Origin: Zea mays
Lineage: Eukaryota; Streptophyta; Magnoliopsida; Poales; Poaceae
Direction: 5' to 3'
NCBI RefSeq assembly: GCF_902167145.1
Contig: NC_050098.1
Span: 14,094,501-14,158,500 of the forward strand
DNA: 64,000 nt
Positions within the stretch are counted from its first letter, which is position 1. Every line of letters begins with the position of its first letter. The notes under the pieces were generated by a model. That model saw only the letters and a program-made list of their open reading frames with translations, did not search any database and was not told the origin of the DNA. This document shows, in pieces, positions 11,323-20,633 of the stretch. A program made the translations under genes and the position numbers.

Positions 11323-11608
11323 TTACTTTACCTAGGGTGACCACTAAACCCTACTAACGGAAGTTACCGGCTACAAGTCATTGACAGCTTAAACCAGTAT
11401 AGCATACTCGCGCTTATACAGTTCAAGGGATGATCTCCATATCCCACAAGCAAACTTCATAATCATCATGCAGCGTTACCACAAACTTGCAAACTAATAA
11501 ATTTTGATACAATAAGGGAGTAATCACGTCATTCGAATGATAAGCCGATAACCTCTAACGAATACTTGATCATGCTAACTGCGCGCTCAGAGCACGCGAA
11601 GTGTTTCT
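11323..11608. other. Non-coding stretch between 89-bp array and antisense gene
   Basis: A degenerate ninth copy of the 89-bp repeat occupies the first 80 bp or so. The rest is AT-richer sequence with no ORF or motif I recognise. Read antisense it is the 3' flank of the antisense gene. Confidence 0.5.
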
Positions 11609-14600
11609 TTATTTTCTAATGTCTTTCTCAGGAACGACTGACGAAGAAGGGCGATTCGAGGAATCAGGGGCAGCATTCACGTCGGCTCTTATATCTTCAG
11701 GGACAGCCACGCCGGGTCTTCTCATCAAGATTCGTCCCGCCCGAATGGCCTTGTCCAGGGCCTTATCGCGCTGAGCTTTGAAAGTGACAGCAGCTTCTTC
11801 AGCAACTTTAACAGCCTGCTGAGCAGTTTCCAACTCCTGAGCAATGGATTTCTTAGAAGCTCGGAGTCCCTTGATGGTGGCGTCCTTTGCCGATAGCAAC
11901 TGAGTAAGGCGGGCCACTTCATCCAAAGATTCTTGCAGTTGACGGCGCTGATTGTCAAGTTCCTCCATCGTAAAACGGTGGCTCCTCTCCAAAATGGTCA
12001 GCGAGTTACTGGAATCTCGGTACAATCTGTCCAAGTTGTCGCGAGAAGCAGCAAGGATACGTTTTTCTTCCTACAAGCAAAAATCAAACTCATTCAGAAT
12101 CCAAAAGCATGACAAGGCAAAGCACAGGTTCGTAAGCTACCTTCTCAGAGTCAAGCTGAGCATGGAGAGAAGAACTCAGAGCGTTGGCATCATCCAAAGC
12201 CGCAGAGACCTGACTCAACTCGATCTGACTTTGAGAATACTTCTCCTCGAAGTCAGCGCATCGTCGAGCCATTTCAGCTTGATCTTGAAAGTGTTTTTCT
12301 TCAAGAACTGAGATCTGCCGAGTCATCCCTATCAAGAGGTATTCAAACAAAATGAGGTCAGAAGGTAAAACAACCTACGGGCAAGAGCAAAGAAGAAGAA
12401 GAAAGGACACTGACCAGCATTGGTGGCCTCCAACTCAGATACACGACCCCGAAGCAACACCGGATTCCAACACTCAAGAGATGAAGCCACCTCCGGGATG
12501 GAAGCACCCTGCGATTTCAGTTGACTGGCCAATCCGTTCACGAAAGCCTGACGAGAAGAACAGATGAGCATAATGACAGCAATTCATGCAACATAAAGAT
12601 CAAACTAAAGCACAGCACAGCACCTGGAGGTTGGAAAAGAACGAAGGGATCCCCAAGTCGGGAGAAATCAGCTGATAATCAGGTGTCAGACCACCACCCG
12701 AAGCAGTTTGCAGTAGACCAGCAGGAACGGGCTCAGTACATTCAGCAGAGCTTAACGCCAGACCAGTGGGGATGCTGCCCTCCAAAGCGACCCCCTGGTC
12801 CGGAGTTTGAGCCACCATCATGCCGCCAGAGTGTGGAGGTGAACCCACATGAACATCCATGGAAGTGCAGGAGGGAGACCTCGCTCGGACACCCTCGGGG
12901 GCTGGGTCAAGGTTGGCACTGCCCACTTGAGCCGGGTTACCCCGGCAACACCCTCGGGGGCTGGGTAGTGGCCTACGCTCCTCACCTGAGCTGAGTCCTC
13001 CCCGGCGACACCCTCGGGGGCTGGGCACATGTTAGCACTATTCAAAGGATCCAAGCTCTCTGTCGTGACCACCTCTAAGGTCGACGGGCCTTCAGCTACC
13101 TCCGCAGGATCAGGACGATCCAAGTCATCATCCCGGCCCTCGAGATTGTGCTCTAAGGTCGACGAGGCACGGGACGACCTCAACCCAGCATCTGGCACGG
13201 CCGCACAAGTTTCTGTTGCATCAACGTCTGCAGGTTCCAACAACAAGTTCTCAGGGACCATATCCTCTAGAGCTTGATCAAAATTGGCCATGGACAGTTC
13301 TTGCAGACCAATAAGAGCAGACAAGGCAGGAGAAGGAACCCCACTACTACCGCCGCTAGCGACGAACTGCCGACTGTTTTTCCGAGTCAATGGAGTTTCA
13401 TTCTCTTCCTCCTCATCTTCCACGGCAACAGCACAAACAGCACCCTCATTGGGGTCAGCAGCAGGCGGAGCACACCCATTGGGATCAATGTCAGCTAGGC
13501 CAGTTGCAGTCATTTCTTCGATAGCAGGAGCTAAGGTGCTGGTATCCTCGTCAAAGCTGGACACTCGCCGGAGGCGTCTCCTTTTCTTCTTCTGCTCATC
13601 AGCAGAAGGCTCGGGCTGACTGGTTCGGCTAGGGCGCCTCGGGCGAGTACTGACAGATTTCGAGACGTCCAAGGTCGCATCAACCTCTGGAAGAGGCACC
13701 ACTGCCAATGTACCATCAGGACCAGTATCAGATGAATCCTCAGCTAGCAGATCGAGCATATCATTTATGTCTGCATCACTAGGGTTCAGGGGCACTTCAA
13801 AATAAATCTGCCGTTCATCATCAGGTATCTCCCCGAGCGAAGCAACTAAGGAACGAACCTCTTCAGCAGAAGGTCGCACTCTAGGACACAAATTGCTATC
13901 TGTCACGGGTGGATTGGACACGAAAAGAGTGAAGGCTTGGGAAGAAGGTAGGTTCCAAGCCGAGTATGCCACTGGAGCTCCAACGTTTGAAACTTTACCC
14001 CTGAGGATCATTTCGAGTCGGCTCACCAAATCAACAGAAGGAATTCTCCTATTAGTAACTCGGGTTGAGTCGGCCAGCCCTCGGTAAATATACGCCGGAT
14101 AGGCCCTGTCTTTCAACGGCTGAATGTTTTTGAAAACAAAATCTGTGACCACAGCTTCGGCAGTCAGACCTCTTTCCTTCAGTAGGCCAACTTCAGTAAG
14201 CAACACGCCCGCCTCGGCTACTTCTTGGTCCGTGGGAGATTCAGTCCAACTCGGAGTACGAACGTCTGCCTGTCTCCCTGAGCGGGAAGGGAGAGAATTT
14301 CCATAATTATCCATTATAAACCACTCCAGACGCCAACCTTTAATGCTGTCTTTGAGGGGTATCTCGAGATACTCGGTCTTCCGCCCCCGGCGCATCTCTA
14401 AACTGGCACCTCCGACCAATTGATGTTGCCCCCCGGCCATCCCAGGACGGCAGTGATACAGATACTTCCACAAGCCAAAATGCGGCAGCACGCCAAGATA
14501 AGCTTCGCAAAGGTGAACGAAAATAGAGATTTGGAGAATGGAGTTAGGGTTCAAGTGAGTCAGGTTGATGTGATAAAAATCAAGGATACCACGGAAAAAA

Positions 14601-14866
14601 GGAGATATGGGAAGGCCGAGGCCGCGAAGAAGGAAAGGAGTGTAAACCACTGACTCGTGGGTATCTTCAGTTGGGACAGTGGTCCCGTGGCAAGAACGCC
14701 AAGAACAGAGTTCCCGTGGAGGGAGAACCCCGATGGAAACAAGGCGGAGAAGCTCAGCTTCAGGAATCACAGACATATGGTTACCTGCGAAAGGTAACTG
14801 ACTGTTGGGGTCGATGGCGGGGATCACTGCAGCAGACGAGTTCGCGGTTTTCCTCTTGGGCGCCAT
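11609..14866 (-). pseudogene. Antisense gene of element C (putative gypsy-type transposon protein), spliced, one frameshift
   Basis: Minus-strand gene opposite to gag-pol. Exon 1 runs from ATG at 14866 to 12624. GT-AG introns at 12548-12623, 12329-12414 and 12071-12140 separate exons 12415-12547, 12141-12328 and 11609-12070, and all phases fit. The N-terminal third resembles the plant family called 'putative gypsy type transposon' (Pfam PF04195, named from memory), with motifs such as F-F-R-G-I-L-D-F-Y and N-P-N-S-I-L-Q-I. The middle is acidic and Ser-rich with a basic K-K-K-R-R-R-L-R-R stretch that could be a nuclear signal. The last exons encode a long coiled coil. A 59-nt rather than 60-nt step in a triplicated segment (12889-13025) shifts the frame within exon 1. 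Related antisense genes are known in Grande ('gene 23', as I recall); function is unknown. Confidence 0.75.
12889..13025 (-). repeat. Triplicated segment causing a frameshift in the antisense gene
   Basis: The motif ACACCCTCGGGGGCTGGG starts at 12889, 12948 and 13008. The spacings are 59 and 60 nt, so the two units differ by one base. Read antisense, two copies encode P-A-P-E-G-V-A-G, while the third falls in another frame unless one base is restored. Confidence 0.85.
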
Positions 14867-15147
14867 CTTGTTTCTCGCTGGCGAAACAAAGCAGGAGGCG
14901 AGTGGCGGAGGAGACTCAGATGCGGAAATGCAAGAACTAGGGCACGGAAAGCAAAGGCGGCTAAAAGCGTGACTCTTAAGGGATATTCTTGAGCCAGATA
15001 CCTTTTCAAAAGTGCCCAGTCATCACCCAGCGGTCATCTCCGAAATCCCGGCATGCCACGTGGATATCTAACAGTTATTTCCAAGAAAGCTGATGTGCCA
15101 CCTCATCACTCGGCCATTTTCCTCAAAGTAACTTGAGAAGCTGGCTA
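14867..15147. other. 5' flank of the antisense gene
   Basis: No ORF of note. On the minus strand this 281-bp stretch lies between the 81-bp array and the antisense ATG and would hold its leader and promoter. I found no convincing TATA box. Confidence 0.4.
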
Positions 15148-15714
15148 TCACTCGGCGCTGCCTCTAAAACGCCGACCACGTGTTCGATCGCTCGGCATTA
15201 CTTCTAAAATACCGACGCCGACCTTCAATCACTCGGTGTTGCCTCTAAAACGCCGACCACGTGTTCAATAGCTTGGCATCACTTCTAAAAAGCCGACGCC
15301 GACCTTCAATCACTCGGCGCTGCCTCTAAAACGCCGACCACGTGTTCGATCGCTCGGCATTACTTCTAAAATGCCGACGCCGACCTTCAATCACTCGGCG
15401 TTGCCTCTAAAACGCCGACCACGTGTTCGATCGCTCGGCATTACTTCTAAAATGCCGACGCCGACCTTCAATCACTCGGCGTTGCTTCTAAAACGCCGAC
15501 CACGTGTTCAATAGCTCGGCATTACTTCTAAAATGCCGATGCCGACCTTCAATCACTCGGCGCTGCCTCTAAAACGCCGACCACGTATTTTGTCGCTTGG
15601 CATTACTTCTAAAATGCCAATGCCGACCTTCTATCATTCGACATTGCCTCTAAAACGCTGGTCTTGTGTTCGATTGCTCAGTGTTACTTCTAAAAAACGC
15701 TGATGTCAATCTTC
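15148..15714 (+). repeat. Tandem array of seven 81-bp units (hairpin dimers) in element C
   Basis: Units start at 15148, 15229, 15310, 15391, 15472, 15553 and 15634, and a partial eighth follows. Each is a dimer of two related halves of about 40 bp. Typical halves can form a 7-bp stem with an 8-nt loop: CGGCGTT with AACGCCG in one, CGGCATT with AATGCCG in the other. Units vary more than those of the 89-bp array, especially the last. The array ends about 280 bp upstream of the antisense gene start. Confidence 0.92.
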
Positions 15715-15972
15715 GCATCGCTCGGCGCTGTTTTTTTGCTATATCAAAAGAATCGGTTCAACATTCAGCAAAAGCAGTGACAAGTCATCAAAAAGAGGGG
15801 ATAAGCGACAATCTTCATTAAAAGGAAGTTGACGAGTTACAAACCAACTCTTTACGAGTTGGTACTTCCCTAATTCTGCACTACATCACTACTACTACTA
15901 AATTACACTAATTACTACTACATTATTCTAGCTATACTAAACTATACTAATATCTAAGAAGACCAGTGGCGT
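15715..15972. other. Non-coding stretch after the 81-bp array
   Basis: A partial array unit near 15716-15730 is followed by AT-rich sequence with CTA/ACT-rich simple repeats (15885-15950). On the minus strand this is the 3' flank of the second antisense ORF. Confidence 0.5.
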
Positions 15973-16144
15973 CTAGCCACTGGCCCTGCCCCTGCTCCTG
16001 CCGCCGCCGCCGCCCTTGGTGCTGCCCCTGCTGCTGCCCTTGGTGCTGTCCCCGCTGCCGCCGCCGCCCTTGGTGCTGCCCCTGCTGCTGCCCTTGGTGC
16101 TGTCCCTGCTGCCGTCGCCGCCGCCCCTGCCACTGCCATCGCCG

Positions 16145-16177
<33 letters not shown>

Positions 16178-16455
16178 TCTTCACCCTCGTCGCCGCCGTC
16201 CGAGTCCTCCTCATCCGAGGAGTACTCCGACTCATCCGAGCCTTCAAGCCCGGCGCGCTCGACGGCCCGGATATATGTCCAGACCTCCGCGGCTATCCCC
16301 TGGGAGTCGTCCGAGTCATCGGACGACGCCGGGGGAGAGACGGGAGCCGGAGACCCTTCGGGCTCGGAGGAGAACTCCTCCTCCGAGTATTCTGAGTCAC
16401 CAAACTCCTCCGATGGAGGAGTCGGCTCACGCTTGCGCTTGTTGTTCTTGCCCAT
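15973..16455 (-). CDS. Second antisense ORF of element C: acidic, low-complexity protein
   Basis: Reading from ATG at 16455 gives about 160 residues starting M-G-K-N-N-K-R-K-R, a short basic stretch that could be a nuclear signal. A Ser/Glu/Asp-rich acidic middle follows, then a run of 11 Asp and a Gly/Ser/Thr-Lys repeat tail (S-T-K-G-S-S-R-G). The Asp run comes from a GTC/GAC triplet repeat at about 16146-16177, so its length probably varies between copies. The frame is also open upstream, but this ATG is preferred because a TATA box lies 83-92 bp further upstream. No domain recognised. It could be a separate gene or a leftover of the same antisense unit. Confidence 0.5.
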
Positions 16456-16537
16456 GGTTAAAGTTTTGGGAGAGAAGAAAGGGAAGAGGCAGTAAGGAGC
16501 AGCGAAGAGATGTGAAGAAACCAGAGAAGCAAAGGGG

Positions 16538-16547
16538 TTATTTATAG
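16538..16547 (-). promoter_or_regulatory. TATA box for second antisense ORF
   Basis: CTATAAATAA on the minus strand lies 83-92 bp before the ATG at 16455, in a pyrimidine-rich context, and would give a short leader. It supports independent antisense transcription. Confidence 0.5.
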
Positions 16548-17609
16548 AAGGGAAAGGCAACCGCTCACTTCTAACCGCGGTCACTGAACAGTCGCAAGGC
16601 ATTCAATAAGCACTTCCACCCACCCGAAGACACGTCAGACGGCGGACGCCGTTTCATGCAACTCTACACCCATTGGGACTCCAGTCAACAGCGCAAAGGA
16701 TATGATTACACTAGTCGTCCCATCGCATTACTACTCAGAGGCAACTGGCTAAAACACTCAGCGTACCAAGCCGTCCCTTGCCCACACCCATTGGGGGGGA
16801 CGCCCAGGAATTATCAGTATATTTTTCAAACGGTCACATCCGTGCAGGGCATGCAGTGAATACCTCAAGACAAAAATGAGATATCAGTAAGGATCAGAGG
16901 AAAGCCAAATATAACCAACAAAGTACAAGATATGGCCGACAGAAGCGACTTGAAGACTAGACAGAGAACGTCCGTCAAATGTCCAATCAGTCACAGAGCA
17001 AATAAATTACACTACCTAGCGAGATATGGATGGATTGCGAACTCGGCTGCAAAAGACAAAATACATGCTGACCTCTGAAGCATAATATTGATGACATAGC
17101 GCGGATGACATCATGCCAATTTTTTACAAGCAGAAAGGATAATTTTCAGCAAAAGGACACAGAAGGAAGACCTTCGAGTGGATTATCCTCAAAAATCCAC
17201 TTGAAGGTCGGGGGCTACACCCATTGGGTGCACCTTCGGTGCACCCCATGGATTATCATTCTAAATCAATATAGTGCCGACCTCTAAGGCGTGGAGCAAG
17301 ATTGGAAAGATCAATCTTCAACTGAGATGCAGGAGCGCGAATGGAGATAATCTTTGGAGAAGACCTTTGAGTAGATTATCTTCTAAAATCTACTCAAAGG
17401 TCGGGGGCTACACCCATTGGGTGCACCTCCGGTGCACCCAATAAAATCCAGGGTCTTACAATCTAAAAATGCCGACCTCTAAGGCACAAGCACAAAACCA
17501 AACTTTGGTCGGACGAACGATCAGAGTCAAAGAAAACAGCAGGAAGTCATTTTTTGGACCTTGGATCTTTGGGTCGATTACCTCTAAATCAACTCAAAGA
17601 TCGGGGGCT
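16548..17609 (+). repeat. Element C 3' non-coding region with repeated PPT-like modules
   Basis: No gene seen. From about 17141 two diverged modules each hold short matched arms (ACCTTCGAGTGGATTATC-type with its complement), then AGGTCGGGGGCT and the phrase CTACACCCATTGGGTGCACC (near 17206-17245 and 17399-17438). A third, shortened module (17560-17609) ends in AAAGATCGGGGGCTT, directly before the 3' LTR. That last copy is the functional polypurine tract; the others look like duplicated tracts. Confidence 0.7.
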
Positions 17610-18222
17610 TGTGGGGGATAGATATCCCCTGGGTCCACTAAAGAAGTAATAGGCCTCACGAAAGGCCCGAGGGCCCAACAATTCGTAAGGTCATTCTTTC
17701 GTGGGCCTAGGGAAAGACCACCAACAAAGAAGAGAAGACGTGAGACCCGGACGGCCCACAGCGTCGAACGAATGAATCACAACAAAGACCCGACTTTCCC
17801 GCGCTGAAGCCCCATGCAGCGCAGCCATGCGAGGATAAGTCGGCAAGGGTTACGTAGGGATAAACTCAAAGAGGTTCACTATCTTTTAGCTACTTGTTGT
17901 TATCATATCACATGTACTGCTCCACGGTCGAATATATAAGGCCTAGGGGGCACCCCTTCAGGACGATCGACTCTGTTCTACTTAGCCACCCACAAAAACT
18001 CTCTGCGCCCTCTACCCAGAGAATCCTCTTGTAACCACATTCATATACTCACCAGGACATAGGGTATTACGCACTTCTAAGCGGCCCGAACCTGTAAATC
18101 TTGTCCATTGTCCCTCGTGCGATCAGCACGAACCATTTTGCTACAGTCGTCGACACCGTCCTACTCCTAAAAACACCTTGAGGGGCAACCCCGGGTGTGC
18201 GGTCGGACCCAAAACACCGACA
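17610..18222 (+). repeat. Element C 3' LTR
   Basis: The 613-bp LTR is nearly identical to 3831-4442. I found one extra G (near 17950) and two substitutions near the 3' end (about 18201 and 18216). CTAAC follows directly. Confidence 0.93.
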
Positions 18223-18238
18223 CTAACCGCCCGAAGAG

Positions 18239-20626
18239 ATGGATCCTAAAGGCAAGGGGATGGTGATCGACGACAAGGAAAAGGAGTCCTTCGTCAACAA
18301 GCCCAATGATGACAAGCCCACCGACTCAGGCTTGGGCCACAAAAGAAAAGACGGGAGAAAGAAGAAGGCAAGGCGCATCAAGGAAATTGTCTACTACGAC
18401 AGCGACGAATCTTCCTCCTCCCAAAAGGACGACGACGACTACGATAGACGAAAGACGGTTAACTCAAACTTTTCTTTCGATTATTCGCGCATCCCGCATA
18501 GTTCAAATGCTCAATTGCTTCCCATTCCACTTGGCAAGCCCCCTCACTTTGATGGAGAGGATTACGTATTTTGGAGCCACAAAATGCGTACTCACCTATT
18601 TTCTCTCCATCCAAGCATTTGGGAGATTGTGGAAAGTTGAATAAAATTTGATAGCTCGGATAGCCCTATGTTTATTAATGAACAGATTCATAGAAATGCA
18701 CAAGCTACTACTGTATTGCTAGCCTCTTTGTGCAGGGACGAGTATCACAAGGTGAGCGGCTTGGACAATGCCAAGCAGATCTGGGACACCCTCAAGATCT
18801 CTCATGAGGGAAACGACGTCACCTTGCTCACCAAAATGGAGTTGGTGGAAGGCGAACTTGGACGGTTCGCGATGATAAGGGGGGAGGAGCCGACGCAAAC
18901 ATACAACCGGCTCAAGACCCTTATCAACAAAATAAGGAGCTACGGGAGCACGCGATGGACGGACCACGACGTCGTCCGCCTAATGCTAAGGTCATTTACC
19001 GTTCTTGATCCTCATTTGGTGAACAATATACGTGAAAATCCCAGGTACACCAAGATGTCGCCCGAAGAAGTTCTTGGGAAATTCGTTAGTGGGCGAATGA
19101 TGATCAAGGAGGCAAGGTACGTGGACGACGCCTTGAATGGTCCGATCAACGAGCCGCAACCCCTTGCTCTCAAAGCAACACGAAGCAAGGAGGCGCTACC
19201 TAGCAAGGTGGCACAGATTGAGGCGGCCGGACTTAATGATGAAGAGATGGCTCTCATCATCAAAAGATTCAAGACGGTGCTTAAAGGTCGCAAGGGACAG
19301 CCAAGCAAGACCAAAGCCAAGGGGAAGCGCTCATGCTTCAAATGCGGTAAGCTTGGTCATTTTATTGCTAACTGTCCCGACAATGATAGTGATCAGGATC
19401 AAGGGAACAAGAGGGAGAAAAAGAAGAATTATAAGAAGGCAAAGGGCGAGGCTCATCTGGGCAAGGAATGGGATTCGGACTGCTCTTCATCCGACTCCGA
19501 CAATGAAGGACTCGCCGCCACCGCCTTCAACAAGTCATCCCTCTTCCCCAACGAGCGTCACACTTGCCTCATGGCAAGGGAGAAGAAAGTAAGCACTCAT
19601 AATACTAGTACTTATGCTTCTTCAAGTGAGGATGAGTCTAGTGATGATGATGAGATAGATTACTCATGCTTATTCAAGGGATTAGATAGAACCAAGGTAG
19701 ACAAAATTAATGAATTGATTGATGCCTTGAATGATAGGAATATACTTTTAGAAAAGCAAGAGGATTTGTTGTATGAAGAACATGATAAATTTGTAGAAGC
19801 TCAGAAATCTCTTGCTCTAGAAATTAAGAGGAATGAAATGCTCTCTAGTGAATTATCTTCTTGTCATGAAACTATTGCCAAGTTAAAGAGTTTTAATGAT
19901 GATTTAAATGCTAAACTAGAAGTAGCGAGTAAATCTAATTCCTGTGTAGAAATTGTTGAAACTTGTAATAGGTGTAAAGATATTGACATTGATGCTTGTA
20001 GTGATCATTTAGTTTCAATTTCCAAATTAAATGATGAATTAGCTAGTCTTAATGCCCAACTTAAGACTAGCAAGAATGAATTTGACAAGCTAAAATTTGC
20101 AAGGGATGCCTACACGATTGGTAGACACCCCTCAATTAAGGATGGACTTGGCTACAAAAGGGAAGCCAAGAACTTGACAAGCCATAAGGCTCCCATCTCC
20201 GCCAAGGAGAAAGGGAAGGCCCCTATGGCTAGTAGTGTGCAAAAGAACCATGCCTTTATGTACTATGATAGAAGACAACCTAGAAATGCTTATAGGAGTT
20301 GTAATGCATATAATGCCTTTGATTCTCATGCCATGTTTGCTTCTAGCTCTTCTTATGTGCATGATAGAAATGTTGGTAGGAGAAATGATGTTCATAATAT
20401 GCCTAGGAGAAATGTTGTTAATGTTCCTAGGAAAGTAAATGAACCTTCTACAATATATCATGCCTTAAATGCTTCTTTTGCTATTTGTAGAAAGGATAGG
20501 AAGATAGTTGCTAGAAAATTAGGGGCAAGATGCAAGGGAGACAAAACTTGCATTTGGGTCCCTAAGGATATTTGTGCTAACCTTGCAGGACCCAACATGA
20601 GTTGGGTACCTAAGACCCAAGCCTAA
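18239..20626 (+). pseudogene. gag: Element B gag with one premature stop
   Basis: The 795-codon frame is like gag of element E. A Lys/Asp-rich N-terminus is followed by a UBN2/gag-like domain (about residues 100-290), a CCHC knuckle C-F-K-C-x4-H-x4-C, an acidic Ser-rich segment, a coiled coil and a basic C-terminus. Codon 134 is TGA (18638-18640) where E has GGA (Gly), and the frame is otherwise open. Element C sits just upstream, between primer-binding site and this ATG, which would separate gag from the LTR promoter by 14 kb. The product would be a structural protein of cytoplasmic virus-like particles. Confidence 0.9.
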
Positions 20627-20633
20627 ATTTGCC

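Larger units (their letters stand above)
3831..18222 (+). mobile_element. Element C: Grande-like Ty3/gypsy (Tat lineage) retrotransposon
   Basis: This 14,392-bp element is flanked by CTAAC on both sides (3826-3830 and 18223-18227). The LTRs are short (612 and 613 bp) and differ by eye at only two substitutions and one indel, giving a rough age near 0.13 million years, younger than its host B. The order is gag-protease, RT, RNase H, a second RNase H-like domain and integrase. A 7-kb region between pol and the 3' LTR then contains two tandem arrays and antisense genes. Total size, LTR size, the arrays and the antisense gene match published descriptions of maize Grande as I recall them. The family assignment is from memory. 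Confidence 0.88.

Noticed and set aside
15966..16547. Plus-strand Arg/Pro/Cys-rich frames opposite the acidic antisense ORF
   Set aside because: They are readings of the triplet and GC-rich repeats. The TATA box and ordered start favour the minus strand.
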